This document shows, piece by piece, positions 16,674 through 25,227 of a stretch of DNA of 64,000 nucleotides. Source of the DNA: Streptomyces tubercidicus (GTDB lineage Bacteria > Actinomycetota > Actinomycetes > Streptomycetales > Streptomycetaceae); NCBI RefSeq assembly GCF_027497495.1, contig NZ_CP114205.1, positions 5,394,001 through 5,458,000 on the forward strand, read 5' to 3'. How positions within the stretch are numbered: position 1 is the first letter of the stretch; every line of letters begins with the position of its first letter. The translations under genes were made by a program, and so were the position numbers. The notes beneath the pieces are model-generated. The model was not told where the DNA came from and did not search any database. It worked only from the letters and a program-made list of their open reading frames with translations.

Positions 16674-17762
16674 CTACTTCCCCAACTTGGACGGCGAAGA
16701 GATCGGATTCGTCGCCAGGGACTGCGGCGACAGCGGGTTGTTGAGGGCCGACGGGGCGGCCATGGCGGCGGCGGGGTCGGTGGCCGCCGCTTCCTCGTCC
16801 TCGGGGAGGGGGCGCGGGGCGAGGTGGACGCCGGCCGCGTCCAGGGCGTGCTTGATGCGCCAGCGCAGTTCGCGCTCCACGCCGAGGGCCTTGCCGGGCA
16901 TGGTCTTGGCGGAGACGCTGATGGTGACCGTTTCCAGATGGACCTCGCTCAGGCCGAGGACCTCCACGGGCTCCCACAGCTGCTCGTTCCAGGGCTCGGC
17001 CTTGGACATCTCGTCGCCGGCGGCGGTGATGGTGTCGCGGGCCCGCTCCAGGTCCTGGTCGGCGGCGATCACCACATCGACGGCGGCCGTGGACCAGCCC
17101 TGGCTGAGGTTGCCGATCCGCTTGACCTCGCCGTTGCGGATGTACCAGATCGCGCCGTTGGGGCCGCGCAGCTTGGTGACGCGCAGACCGACCTCGATGA
17201 CGGTGCCGGTGGCGACGCCCGCGTCGATCTCGTCGCCGACGCCGTACTGGTCCTCCAGGATCATGAAGACGCCGGAGAGGAAGTCGGTGACCAGGTTGCG
17301 GGCGCCGAAACCGATGGCCACACCGGCCACACCGGCGCTCGCCAGCAGCGGTGCCAGGTTGATCTTCAGGACGGAGAGCACCGTCAGGGCGGCGGTGCCC
17401 ATGATCACGAAGGAGGCGACGCTGCGCAGCACCGAGCCGATGGCCTCGGAGCGCTGCCGGCGTCTCTCGGCGTTGACGAGCAGTCCGCCCAGCGCGGTGC
17501 CCTGGGCGGCGGCCACGGTGCGGTTCATCCGCTCGATGAGCTTGGTGATCGTGCGGCGAATCACATGCCGCAGCACCACCGCGATCACGATGATCAGCAA
17601 GATCTGCAGGCCGGACGTGAGCCACGTCCCCCAGTTCTCCTGCACCCAGCCGGCGGCGTTGGTGGCCTTGTCCGTGGCGTCGTCGAGGGACGCCGGGCCG
17701 GATGAGCCGGGTGTGGCGGCGCTCAGGTGCGCGGCAGCGGCCGGCGAAGCAGACCAGAACAC
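16674..17762 (-). CDS. mscS: MscS-family mechanosensitive ion channel
   Basis: 362 aa. A periplasmic N-terminal segment is followed by one clear membrane helix (LQILLIIVIAVVLRHVI), a second (VASFVIMGTAALTVLSVL) and the pore-lining TM3 with the MscS signature GVAGVAIGFGARNLV, then the beta domain (YGVGDEIDAG...GTVIEVGLRVTKLRG). The C-terminal tail is Ala/Pro-rich and disordered. Such channels release solutes on hypo-osmotic shock. GTG 17762 has GGAAGG seven bases upstream. It stands alone, convergent with the hxlR-type gene. Confidence 0.93.
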   Translation of the reverse strand: MFWSASPAAAAHLSAATPGSSGPASLDDATDKATNAAGWVQENWGTWLTSGLQILLIIVIAVVLRHVIRRTITKLIERMNRTVAAAQGTALGGLLVNAERRRQRSEAIGSVLRSVASFVIMGTAALTVLSVLKINLAPLLASAGVAGVAIGFGARNLVTDFLSGVFMILEDQYGVGDEIDAGVATGTVIEVGLRVTKLRGPNGAIWYIRNGEVKRIGNLSQGWSTAAVDVVIAADQDLERARDTITAAGDEMSKAEPWNEQLWEPVEVLGLSEVHLETVTISVSAKTMPGKALGVERELRWRIKHALDAAGVHLAPRPLPEDEEAAATDPAAAMAAPSALNNPLSPQSLATNPISSPSKLGK

Positions 17763-18051
17763 AGTCGAACCTTCCGTGTGGGACAGCAGACCCGGGCCTC
17801 GGTGGGACCCCAGGGACCGGGCAGACCAACCACACTAACGGGGCAACGTGGACGGCCCGCGCTCTTGTTCGAACAGGCAGGTTTCGCGCGGGCGGGAAAG
17901 AGCGGGATCCGGACAGCGGTGCCACGGTGTGGTGGAAAACACCTCCGGGCCGTTACTCGGTCATGGTGGCGCTCCGACCAGGCAGCGGGGGACACTGTGG
18001 GGAGATCGTCCCGGCGCGAGCCACGCGCCGCCGGCGTACAAGGAGGCACCC

Positions 18052-18588
18052 GTGCCGCATGTCCTGGTCCTCAATGCGTCGTACGAGCCGCTCGGCGTCG
18101 TACCGCTCCGCCGCGCGCTCATCCTCGTCCTCAATGAGAAGGCTGTCAGCCTTGAGGAATCCGGCGCCCTGATGCACAGCGCGACCCGCGTCATCCCTGC
18201 TCCGAGCGTGGTCCGCTTGAAGCGGTTCGTGCGGGTGCCCTTTCGGGGCCCCGTGCCACTGACCCGCCGGGCGCTGTTCGCCCGTGACGGCGGGCGCTGT
18301 ATGTACTGCGGTGGCGTCGCAACCAGCGTCGACCACGTCATCCCGCGCAGCCGCGGAGGTCAGCACACCTGGGAGAACGTCGTCGCCGCCTGTCGGCGCT
18401 GTAATCACGTCAAGGCCGACCGCCATGTCGCCGAGATCGGCTGGCGGCTCCGGCATCAGCCCGCCCCGCCGTCAGGACTGGCGTGGCGGATCATCGGTAC
18501 GGGCCATCGTGACCCGCGCTGGCTGCCGTATTTGCAGCCGTACGGCGCGGATGACGCCCTGGCCCGGATCGACGCCGTATCGGCGTAG
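18052..18588 (+). CDS. HNH endonuclease
   Basis: 178 aa. After a conserved N-terminus (VLVLNASYEPLGVVPLRRAL) comes an HNH/zinc module: CMYCGG...VDHVIPRSRGG...WENVVAACRRCNHVKAD. It has the two CxxC pairs, the catalytic His in DHV, the Asn in WENV and a final Asn/His. This subclass is widespread in actinobacteria as a single chromosomal gene of unknown physiological role. GTG 18052 has AAGGAGG just upstream. The 289-bp gap before it contains a 10-bp palindrome TGTTCGAACA (17866-17875) but no gene. Confidence 0.9.
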   Translation: MPHVLVLNASYEPLGVVPLRRALILVLNEKAVSLEESGALMHSATRVIPAPSVVRLKRFVRVPFRGPVPLTRRALFARDGGRCMYCGGVATSVDHVIPRSRGGQHTWENVVAACRRCNHVKADRHVAEIGWRLRHQPAPPSGLAWRIIGTGHRDPRWLPYLQPYGADDALARIDAVSA

Positions 18589-18661
18589 GTCCGGGTTTCT
18601 CCGTCCGGGGGCGGTCGGGGGCGGCGCCGGGTGCGCGGTTCCCGACGGCCCCCGGGCGCTG

Positions 18662-21600
18662 TCAGGGCCTGTCTTTCCCGTTCTCGCGGCCAGGTTCCTG
18701 CTTGCCGCCCGGCTTCCCGTTGTCGCCCGGCCCCTCGGCCCTGCCTCCCGGCTCACCCTTGTGCCCCGGCTCGTCGTTGCCGCCCTGCTCGCCCTTGCCT
18801 CTCGGCTCGTCCCCGCCGCCCGGCTCCGCCACCGCGTACGCCTCCACCGACCACAGCGAGTAGCCGAAGCGGGTGGCCCGCTTGTCGCCCTGGATGCGGA
18901 CGAACCGGGCGTCCGGGGCGTCCATCCTGAGGGACTCCCGGCCGCCCTTGCCGTCGCGGACGGTGGCCGCCGTGCGCCAGGTGCGGCCGTCCGGTGAGAC
19001 CTGGATCCGGTAGCGGGCGGCGTGGGCCTCCTGCCAGTGGAGGACGAGCCGGCCCAGGTGGGTCGGATGGGCCAGCGCGAACTGGAGCCAGGCGCCGTCC
19101 TCGGCGGTGGACGACCAGCGGGTCCTCGGATCGCCGTCGGTGGCCGCCGACGCCGGGAAGTCGGGGGTCTCGTCCCCGGAGGAGGTGGCGACGGCGCCGC
19201 GCGCCAGGTCCGTGCCGCCGGTGCGCGGATAGGTCCGCACCGTCAGGGTCTGCTGCGCGCCGCCGAACTCCACCGGGATCTCATACGTCCCGGAGCGGGC
19301 GTTCGCGGGGACATCGACCGTGACGCGGACCGTGGCGGTGCCGCCGCGGGGTGCGGTGACCTGCTCCGGGGCGTGCACGGTGAAGCCCTTCGGCGCCCGG
19401 ACCGAGAGCTTTCCGCGGACATCGGCGGGGCGGCGGGAGTAGATCATGGCGTCCACCGTCGCCCGGTCGCCGGGCTGGGCGTCCGTCTCCTTGCGGGACA
19501 GTTCGAGCCCGGCCGCCTCGGTGTCCTGGAACCACGGGGTCAGGGCCTTCACGGCCGGGGCCTTGGTGCCCTTCTCCCAGGTCAGCCGTACCGCGTCGGC
19601 CCGCAGCCGCGGGGTGTGCGCCTCCGTCCAGCCGGTGGCGGCGAGCCGGCCCAGGCGGCGCCAGCCCTCGCCGGGGACATGCGCCTCCAGGGAGACCGCG
19701 GCCGCGGCGGGGTCCGGTTCGGTCAGGGCGGTGACCGCGGCGAGCCGGCGGGCCCGCTCGAAGGGCACGGTCAGGGACGTCCGCTCGGCGTCCTCGTCGG
19801 GCCGCGGGGTCGGGCGGCGGGCGCCGGTCCAGGCGTCGGCCTCGGTCATCGCCCGCTCCAGGAACGGGGCGAGCACCCCCTTGCCGACCGTCGCCGGGCT
19901 GCCCGCGATCTCCTTGCGCAGCCGCTGCGCCGTGCGCTGGGCGGACCAGGCGGCGTCGCCGTCGTCGTGGGCCTGCGCCATCAGCGTGTCCACGGCGTGC
20001 GCACCGGCGTTGCCGTAGCGGGCCAGCTGCTCGGCCCAGGGGCGGATTTCGGCGGCCAGCTCCGGATTCAGGTGGTCCGGTGCGGTGCTCATGGTGTGGA
20101 ACGCGCTGCGCAGCTTACGGGCCGCCTTGGCGAGATCCGCGTCCCGGCCGGGCCGGCCGTGGTTGGTGGCCACCTCGCGGGCCGCCCAGAAACGGTCGAT
20201 CAGCACCCGCAGATACCGCGACTCGGTCCGGTCCAGCACCGAGGAGGAGTCGTTGCCGGCCAGCGCCCGCAGCGCGGCACGGGCCCGCGGGTCGCCGCCC
20301 GCCAGATCGTCGACGGCCGCCTCCCAGGACTCCGCCGGGCGGTATGCGCGGGGGTTCCACGCATAGTCGGCGGCCGTGAACAGCGGGATACGGGAGGCCA
20401 GCGGCTGCGCCATGGCGTTGGCGAGCAGCGCCGAGGAGCCGGTGGCCACGGCCGGCTCCCGGCCCCGGTACGGGCCGAGGAAGATCCGGTCCTGCGCGAA
20501 GTCGTTGACCGGGTAGTTGTCCATGGTCACCATCGGGTGGCCGAACGCCTCGCGTGCGGTGGACAGTTCACCGCCGGTGATGGTCCGCGGGACCACTCCG
20601 ACACCCGTCCAGGCCACCTCGACCCGCTCGCCCAGCGCGTCGGAGAGGGCGCTGCGGTACGCCGTCGAGCCGTCCTGGTAGTACTCGGTCGGCATCAGCG
20701 ACAACGGCGCGGCCTCCGGGTGCCGCTCCGCCAGGTGCGCGGCGAGGGCATTGGCGATCCGGGCCTGCGCCTTGGCCGCGGCCCGCGGGCCGGTGCCGTA
20801 GGTGTCCGCGTCCGCGTCGCAGTGCCACTCGCTGTAGCTGACGTCCTGGAACTGCAGCTGGACGGAGCGCACCCCCAGCGCCCACATCGCGTCCACCTTG
20901 CGCCGCAGCGCCCGCAGATCGTCCTCGGACGAGTAGCACAGGTCCTGGCCGGGGGAGAGGGCCCAGCCCAGCGTGACGTGATTGGCGCGGGCCCGCTCGG
21001 CCAGCGCCCGGAAGCCGGCGCGCTGCGCGGCCGGATAGGGCTCGCGCCAGCGGGCCTGGCGATACGGGTCGTCGCCGGGCGCGTACAGATAGTGGTTCTG
21101 CTTGGTGCGCCCCATGAAGTCCAGCTGGGCGAGCCGCTGCTGCTGGCTCCACGGCTGCCCGAAGAACCCCTCGGTGGTGCCGCGCACGGCCGTACCGGGC
21201 CAGTCCCGTACGGCCACCGAGGCCAGCTGCCGCCCGGTGACCAGCTGCCGCATGGTCTGCGCGGCGTGGAAGAGGCCGTCCGGGCCGACGCCGTCCAGGG
21301 CGACCGTGTCCCGGCCCGCGACCTGGCCCACGGCGAGCCGGTAGCCGCCGGAGGGCAGATCCCCGCGGGCCGGTGCGTGCAGCGCCCGCAGGGCCTTCGC
21401 GGCCTGCTCGCCGCCGACCAGGATCACCGGCCCGTCCGCGGGCAGCCGGTCGCCGGGCGCATACGTCCGGACGGAGTGCACCCCGGCGTCGCGCAGCAGC
21501 CCGCGCAGCGCGTCCAGCGTGGCGGGATCGGTGTCCGGCGCCGCCACCAGTGCCGCCTGGCCGGTGAGGGGCACGGCGGCGCCGAGGTCCCGCATCGACT

Positions 21601-21838
21601 GGGGGCGCGGCCAGACGGCGGGTGTGTGCCCGGCGCCGGTCGGCCGGTCCGGCTGGTCGGGCGTGCCGACGGCGGGCTCCACGGGCGCGGCCTGGGCGCC
21701 GGGCGCCCCGCCCAGCAGACCCCCGATGACCGCGGCGGCCAGTGCGGTGGTCCCGGCCACCCGTGCTCGGGCGCCCGCTCCGCTCCCCCTGCCGCCCCTA
21801 CCGATCTTTCCGACGCTCCATACGCCCCGGCCTCGCAC
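18662..21838 (-). CDS. Secreted GH84-type beta-N-acetylglucosaminidase/hyaluronidase-like protein with F5/8-type domain
   Basis: 1058 aa. Signal peptide residues 1 to about 51 (ending GAQA). Then come an N-terminal GH20b-like domain, a GH84 barrel (GTTEGFFGQPWS...KQNHYLYAPGDDPY...), a helical region, an NPCBM/NEW3-like beta domain (GDRATVDAMIYSRRPADVRG), a discoidin/CBM32 module and a Gly/Pro/Glu/Lys-rich tail of degenerate repeats. GH84 enzymes remove N-acetylglucosamine by substrate-assisted catalysis using an Asp-Asp pair; here the matching site reads Gln331-Asp332 (LQFQDVSYSEW). GTG 21838 is preferred over GTG 21877 because GAGGAG precedes it. Confidence 0.88.
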   Translation of the reverse strand: MRGRGVWSVGKIGRGGRGSGAGARARVAGTTALAAAVIGGLLGGAPGAQAAPVEPAVGTPDQPDRPTGAGHTPAVWPRPQSMRDLGAAVPLTGQAALVAAPDTDPATLDALRGLLRDAGVHSVRTYAPGDRLPADGPVILVGGEQAAKALRALHAPARGDLPSGGYRLAVGQVAGRDTVALDGVGPDGLFHAAQTMRQLVTGRQLASVAVRDWPGTAVRGTTEGFFGQPWSQQQRLAQLDFMGRTKQNHYLYAPGDDPYRQARWREPYPAAQRAGFRALAERARANHVTLGWALSPGQDLCYSSEDDLRALRRKVDAMWALGVRSVQLQFQDVSYSEWHCDADADTYGTGPRAAAKAQARIANALAAHLAERHPEAAPLSLMPTEYYQDGSTAYRSALSDALGERVEVAWTGVGVVPRTITGGELSTAREAFGHPMVTMDNYPVNDFAQDRIFLGPYRGREPAVATGSSALLANAMAQPLASRIPLFTAADYAWNPRAYRPAESWEAAVDDLAGGDPRARAALRALAGNDSSSVLDRTESRYLRVLIDRFWAAREVATNHGRPGRDADLAKAARKLRSAFHTMSTAPDHLNPELAAEIRPWAEQLARYGNAGAHAVDTLMAQAHDDGDAAWSAQRTAQRLRKEIAGSPATVGKGVLAPFLERAMTEADAWTGARRPTPRPDEDAERTSLTVPFERARRLAAVTALTEPDPAAAAVSLEAHVPGEGWRRLGRLAATGWTEAHTPRLRADAVRLTWEKGTKAPAVKALTPWFQDTEAAGLELSRKETDAQPGDRATVDAMIYSRRPADVRGKLSVRAPKGFTVHAPEQVTAPRGGTATVRVTVDVPANARSGTYEIPVEFGGAQQTLTVRTYPRTGGTDLARGAVATSSGDETPDFPASAATDGDPRTRWSSTAEDGAWLQFALAHPTHLGRLVLHWQEAHAARYRIQVSPDGRTWRTAATVRDGKGGRESLRMDAPDARFVRIQGDKRATRFGYSLWSVEAYAVAEPGGGDEPRGKGEQGGNDEPGHKGEPGGRAEGPGDNGKPGGKQEPGRENGKDRP

Positions 21839-22048
21839 GGCTGCTCCTCGTCCCCGTCCCTCACCGCCGGTCCGCACCGGCGCCCCATTTTTCCCCGCCG
21901 GTGCCCGTTCGGACGGACTCTCGGCCGTGAGCCCACCATTGTGGCGGTGAGGGTGTCAACAGGGCCATAGCGGGCCCCCGGAGGGTGGTGTATGGGCGGG
22001 TTCGGGCGGTGTCGTGGACGGGGTGCGCGGGGGGCCACAGGTCCGCAA

Positions 22049-22077
22049 AACTTCCGCAGAACTTCCGTAGAACTTAC
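22049..22077. promoter_or_regulatory. Three direct repeats of AACTTCC at exact 11-bp period
   Basis: AACTTCC at 22049, AACTTCC at 22060 and AACTTAC at 22071 are each separated by 4 bp. Heptamer direct repeats with 11-bp period are the binding pattern of SARP/OmpR-type activators in Streptomyces. The array lies in the 412-bp gap (21839-22250) between the GH84 gene and the small-protein/malQ unit. No regulator of this type is in the window, so the assignment is by pattern only. Confidence 0.45.
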
Positions 22078-22163
22078 GTCGCCGGGACCGCTTTCCCCGC
22101 GTTCTCTGCGCCTCCCGGTGTTCCCCGCAGTGAAATCGCCTGCGTGCGGCATAATGTGAGGTG

Positions 22164-22180
22164 GGTCACGTTTCGTGACC
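22164..22180. promoter_or_regulatory. Inverted repeat GGTCACG-TTT-CGTGACC
   Basis: A perfect 7-bp inverted repeat with 3-bp spacer lies 71 bp before the GTG of the small gene. A TAATGT -10-like hexamer is at 22152-22157, so the repeat would lie just downstream of the transcription start, a normal position for a repressor site. Confidence 0.4.
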
Positions 22181-22250
22181 GGATACGTCTGCGATCGTGC
22201 CGACGGGGTAGGGCCCATCGTGTCCCACTACCAATGAACGGGAGGCCCTC

Positions 22251-22520
22251 GTGGCCGCGTCCGCTCAACTGCTCCTCGACGCTCTGTCCTCCAAACCGGA
22301 AGGTGCGACGATGGAGTCCGATCTCTTCGACGGGGTGTCCGACCCCGATTCCGGCCTCGACGGCTCCGGCTCCTACAGCTTCGTCGAGCCGCCGCTGACC
22401 AGCGAGCCTCCGCTCGCCGACCTCGCCCCCCTGACCAGCGAGGTCCCGATCGCCGCCGAGCTGCCGCTGACCAGCGAGCCGACGGCCGCGGGCATGGGCA
22501 CGGAGTCCATGGAGGTCTGA
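22251..22520 (+). CDS. Small acidic protein with PLTSE repeats, upstream of malQ
   Basis: 89 aa. GTG 22251 has GGGAGG at good spacing. After an N-terminal helix (ASAQLLLDALSSKPEG) the protein is acidic and Pro/Ser/Glu-rich, with three PLTSE units and related PLADL/PIAAEL units at about 12-residue spacing. There is no membrane segment. The stop is 6 bp before the malQ ATG, so the two form an operon. I do not recognise a family; the repeats suggest a disordered tether or binding peptide. Confidence 0.65.
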   Translation: MAASAQLLLDALSSKPEGATMESDLFDGVSDPDSGLDGSGSYSFVEPPLTSEPPLADLAPLTSEVPIAAELPLTSEPTAAGMGTESMEV

Positions 22521-22526
22521 GGACCC

Positions 22527-24656
22527 ATGGGCCGCGCGCGGCTCGCCCGGCTGCACGGCATCGCCACGTCGTACGCACCCTCGCCGGGCACGAGCGTCCC
22601 GATCCCCGACGGCACCGTCGTCGCCGTGCTCGCCGCACTCGGCGTCGATGCCTCGACCCCGCACGCCGTACGCACCGCACTGGCCGCGTACGAGAACGCC
22701 GCGGACCGCGCCCTGCTTCCCCGCACCGTCGTCGCCCGGCCGGGCCGCCCGCCCGACCTCACGGGTCTCCCCGAAGGGACCGTCCTCCGGGTCGAGACCG
22801 ACGACGGCGGGACGGTGGACCCGGTGGCGCCCGATCCGGCGGCGCTCGCCCGGCTGCCCCTGGGCGTCCATGTGCTGCACGCCCGGACGCCCTGCGGCCG
22901 CACCGCCCGCGCCCCGCTGATCGTCGCCCCCGACCGGGTGCCCGTACCTGCCGGCCGCAGCCACGGCTTTCTGGTGCAGCTCTACTCGCTGCTGTCCCGC
23001 CGGTCCTGGGGCATGGGCGACCTCGGGGACCTCGCCGACCTCGCCGCCTGGTCCGGGCGCGCCCTGGGCACCGGCTTCCTCCAGCTCAACCCGCTGCACG
23101 CGGCCGTCCCCGGCCCGCCCACCGACCCGTCGCCGTACCGGCCCTCCTCCCGCCGCTTCCCCGACCCGGTCCATCTGCGGATCGACCACATCCCGGAGTA
23201 CGCCCACCTCACCGGCGCCGCGCGCTTACGGGCCGACGAGCTGGCCGCCCGCGCCGATGCGCTCCGTTGCGAGGTGCTCGAACGGGGCGCGCTGATCGAC
23301 CGGGACGCGGTCTGGGCGCTCAAGCGGGAGGCGCTGGAGCTGCTGTGGGCGGTGCCGCTCAGCCCCGGCCGAAGGGCCGCGTACTGCGACTTCCTCGCCG
23401 AGCAGGGGCAGGCGCTGGAGGACCACGCCACCTGGTGCGCGATCGCCGAACGGCACGGCCCGGACTGGCGCGGCTGGCCCGCCGGGCTGCGCGATCCACG
23501 CTCCCCGGGCACCGCCCGGCTGCGGCACCGGCTGCTGGACCGGATCGACTTCCACTGCCGGCTGGCCTGGCTCACCGACCAGCAGCTGGCCGCCGCGCAA
23601 CGGGCCGCGCGGGACGCCGGGATGCCGATCGGGCTGGTGCACGACCTCGCCGTCGGCGTCCACCCCTCCGGCGCCGACACCTGGGCGCAACAGGACGCCT
23701 TCGCCGCCGGGATGTCCATCGGGGCGCCGCCGGACGCCTTCAACGCCCGCGGCCAGGACTGGGGCCTGCCCCCCTGGCGCCCCGACGCGCTGGCCGCCGC
23801 GGGATACGCCCCCTACCGGGAGCTGCTGCGCGGACTGCTGCGGCATGCCGGGGCGCTGCGGATCGACCATGTGATGGGGCTGTTCCGGCTGTGGTGGGTC
23901 CCGGAGGGCCGGCCGCCGACGGAGGGCGCCTATGTCCGCTACGACGGTGAGGCGATGCTCTCCGTACTGGCCCTGGAGGCGCGGCGGGCCGGTGCCGCGG
24001 TGATCGGCGAGGATCTGGGCACCGTCGAGCCGGGCGTCCGCGCGGCGCTCGCCGCCCGGGGCGTGCTGGGGACGTCGGTGCTGTGGTTCGAACGGGACTA
24101 CGGGGACGGGGAGCCCCCGGAGGCGGAGGCGGAGGCGGAGGCGGGGGACGGGGCGGCGGAGGCCGCGTCCGGTGCCCCGGCCCGCATCCTGGCGCCCGAG
24201 GAGTGGCGCAGCGACTGTCTCGCCACCGTCACCACCCACGATCTGCCGACCACCGCGGCCCGGCTGGCCGGTGAGGACGTCGCCCTGCGGGAGCGGCTCG
24301 GGCTGCTCGCCGGGCCGCCGGAGCGGGAGCGGTCCCGTGCGTCCCAGGAACTCACCGAGTGGCTGCGGGAGTTGGTGCGGCGCGGGCTGCTGCCCGAGGG
24401 GCCGGGCGACGAGGAGGCGGCGGTCCGGGCCGTGCACCGCTTTCTGCTGTGCACCCCGGCGCGGATGGTCGGGGTCTGGCTGCCCGACGCGGTGGGGGAC
24501 CGGCGCCCGCAGAACCTCCCCGGCACATGGGACGAGTACCCGAACTGGCGCCTGCCGATCGCCGGCCCCGGCGGCCGCCCGCACACCCTGGAAGAACTGG
24601 CCGCCTCACCCCGGTTGCACGCCCTGATGCGGGAGTTGTCGAACGGGAGCCGTTAG
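22527..24656 (+). CDS. malQ: 4-alpha-glucanotransferase (amylomaltase, GH77)
   Basis: 709 aa, the normal length for actinobacterial MalQ, which carries an N-terminal beta extension. GH77 catalytic residues are visible: nucleophile Asp447 in LRIDHVMGLFRLWW, acid/base Glu495 in IGEDLGTV and Asp572 in TTHDLPT. It transfers alpha-1,4-glucan segments between maltodextrins in glycogen and maltose metabolism, in the cytoplasm. A Glu/Ala low-complexity insert (EAEAEAEAG) near residues 531-541 comes from GAGGCG repeats. The ATG at 22527 follows the small PLTSE protein. Confidence 0.95.
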   Translation: MGRARLARLHGIATSYAPSPGTSVPIPDGTVVAVLAALGVDASTPHAVRTALAAYENAADRALLPRTVVARPGRPPDLTGLPEGTVLRVETDDGGTVDPVAPDPAALARLPLGVHVLHARTPCGRTARAPLIVAPDRVPVPAGRSHGFLVQLYSLLSRRSWGMGDLGDLADLAAWSGRALGTGFLQLNPLHAAVPGPPTDPSPYRPSSRRFPDPVHLRIDHIPEYAHLTGAARLRADELAARADALRCEVLERGALIDRDAVWALKREALELLWAVPLSPGRRAAYCDFLAEQGQALEDHATWCAIAERHGPDWRGWPAGLRDPRSPGTARLRHRLLDRIDFHCRLAWLTDQQLAAAQRAARDAGMPIGLVHDLAVGVHPSGADTWAQQDAFAAGMSIGAPPDAFNARGQDWGLPPWRPDALAAAGYAPYRELLRGLLRHAGALRIDHVMGLFRLWWVPEGRPPTEGAYVRYDGEAMLSVLALEARRAGAAVIGEDLGTVEPGVRAALAARGVLGTSVLWFERDYGDGEPPEAEAEAEAGDGAAEAASGAPARILAPEEWRSDCLATVTTHDLPTTAARLAGEDVALRERLGLLAGPPERERSRASQELTEWLRELVRRGLLPEGPGDEEAAVRAVHRFLLCTPARMVGVWLPDAVGDRRPQNLPGTWDEYPNWRLPIAGPGGRPHTLEELAASPRLHALMRELSNGSR

Positions 24657-24740
24657 GGAGTGAGCGGCATCCCCTGGGGCCGTCGGCGGTTGTGCCACCC
24701 CGGGCGCGCGGGGCGCCGGGGCGTCCGATACGTTGACTTC

Positions 24741-24989
24741 GTGAGCAACAAGGTCAATAAGAATGTCCTGCGCGCCGGAACCATCACCGCCGGCACCGCG
24801 CTGATGCTGCTGATGTCGTCCCCCGCGTTTGCGCTCACCCGCGACGATGGTGACGACCCGGGTCCGGGTCTGAGCGTGATCGAGACGCTCGGCCTCTACG
24901 TCGCTTTGCCGATCGTGCTCTTCCTGGTCATCGCCGGGCTGGTCATGGTGGGCGACAAGTCCCGCAAGCAGGCCGACTCCAAGGTCTGA
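24741..24989 (+). CDS. Small membrane protein
   Basis: 82 aa from GTG 24741. An N-terminal hydrophobic segment (ITAGTALMLLMSSPAFA, signal-peptide-like) is followed by a short acidic loop (LTRDDGDDPGPG) and a second helix (LGLYVALPIVLFLVIAGLVMV) with a basic cytoplasmic tail (GDKSRKQADSKV). It looks like a conserved actinobacterial two-helix protein of unknown function. It is monocistronic, with a strong terminator 25 bp after the stop. Confidence 0.75.
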   Translation: MSNKVNKNVLRAGTITAGTALMLLMSSPAFALTRDDGDDPGPGLSVIETLGLYVALPIVLFLVIAGLVMVGDKSRKQADSKV

Positions 24990-25014
24990 CACCGGGCACC
25001 ACGTGACGCCTCAA

Positions 25015-25055
25015 GGGCGCCACTCGGTTCACAGAACCGAGTGGCGCCCTTTGTC
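25015..25055 (+). terminator. Rho-independent terminator
   Basis: A perfect 16-bp stem (GGGCGCCACTCGGTTC and its inverse), 3-base loop ACA, then TTTGT. Confidence 0.9.
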
Positions 25056-25150
25056 GTACCTGGATATTTCCGCAGGTGGAAAAGGGGTTGCGGGGTCGCG
25101 ATCGGGCGATTTTGGGCCGGTTTGCGAGGGGCCGCATTTAACCGGCCCTA

Positions 25151-25204
25151 ACCTACGATGACGTAACCTACGGAGCCGTAGGTAAAACCTGCGGCCCCGT
25201 AGGT
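25151..25204. promoter_or_regulatory. Tandem palindromic operators before the acyl-ACP desaturase
   Basis: ACCTACGG-AG-CCGTAGGT (25166-25183) is a perfect 8+2+8 palindrome. A second, ACCTGCGG-CC-CCGTAGGT (25187-25204), has one mismatch and begins exactly 21 bp, two helical turns, after the first. A further half-site ACCTACG is at 25151. The array ends 23 bp before the desaturase start. The form suits a TetR-type lipid regulator binding as two dimers on one DNA face; the regulator is not in the window. Confidence 0.7.
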
Positions 25205-25227
25205 CATCGTCCCCAGGAGTTCCCCCC

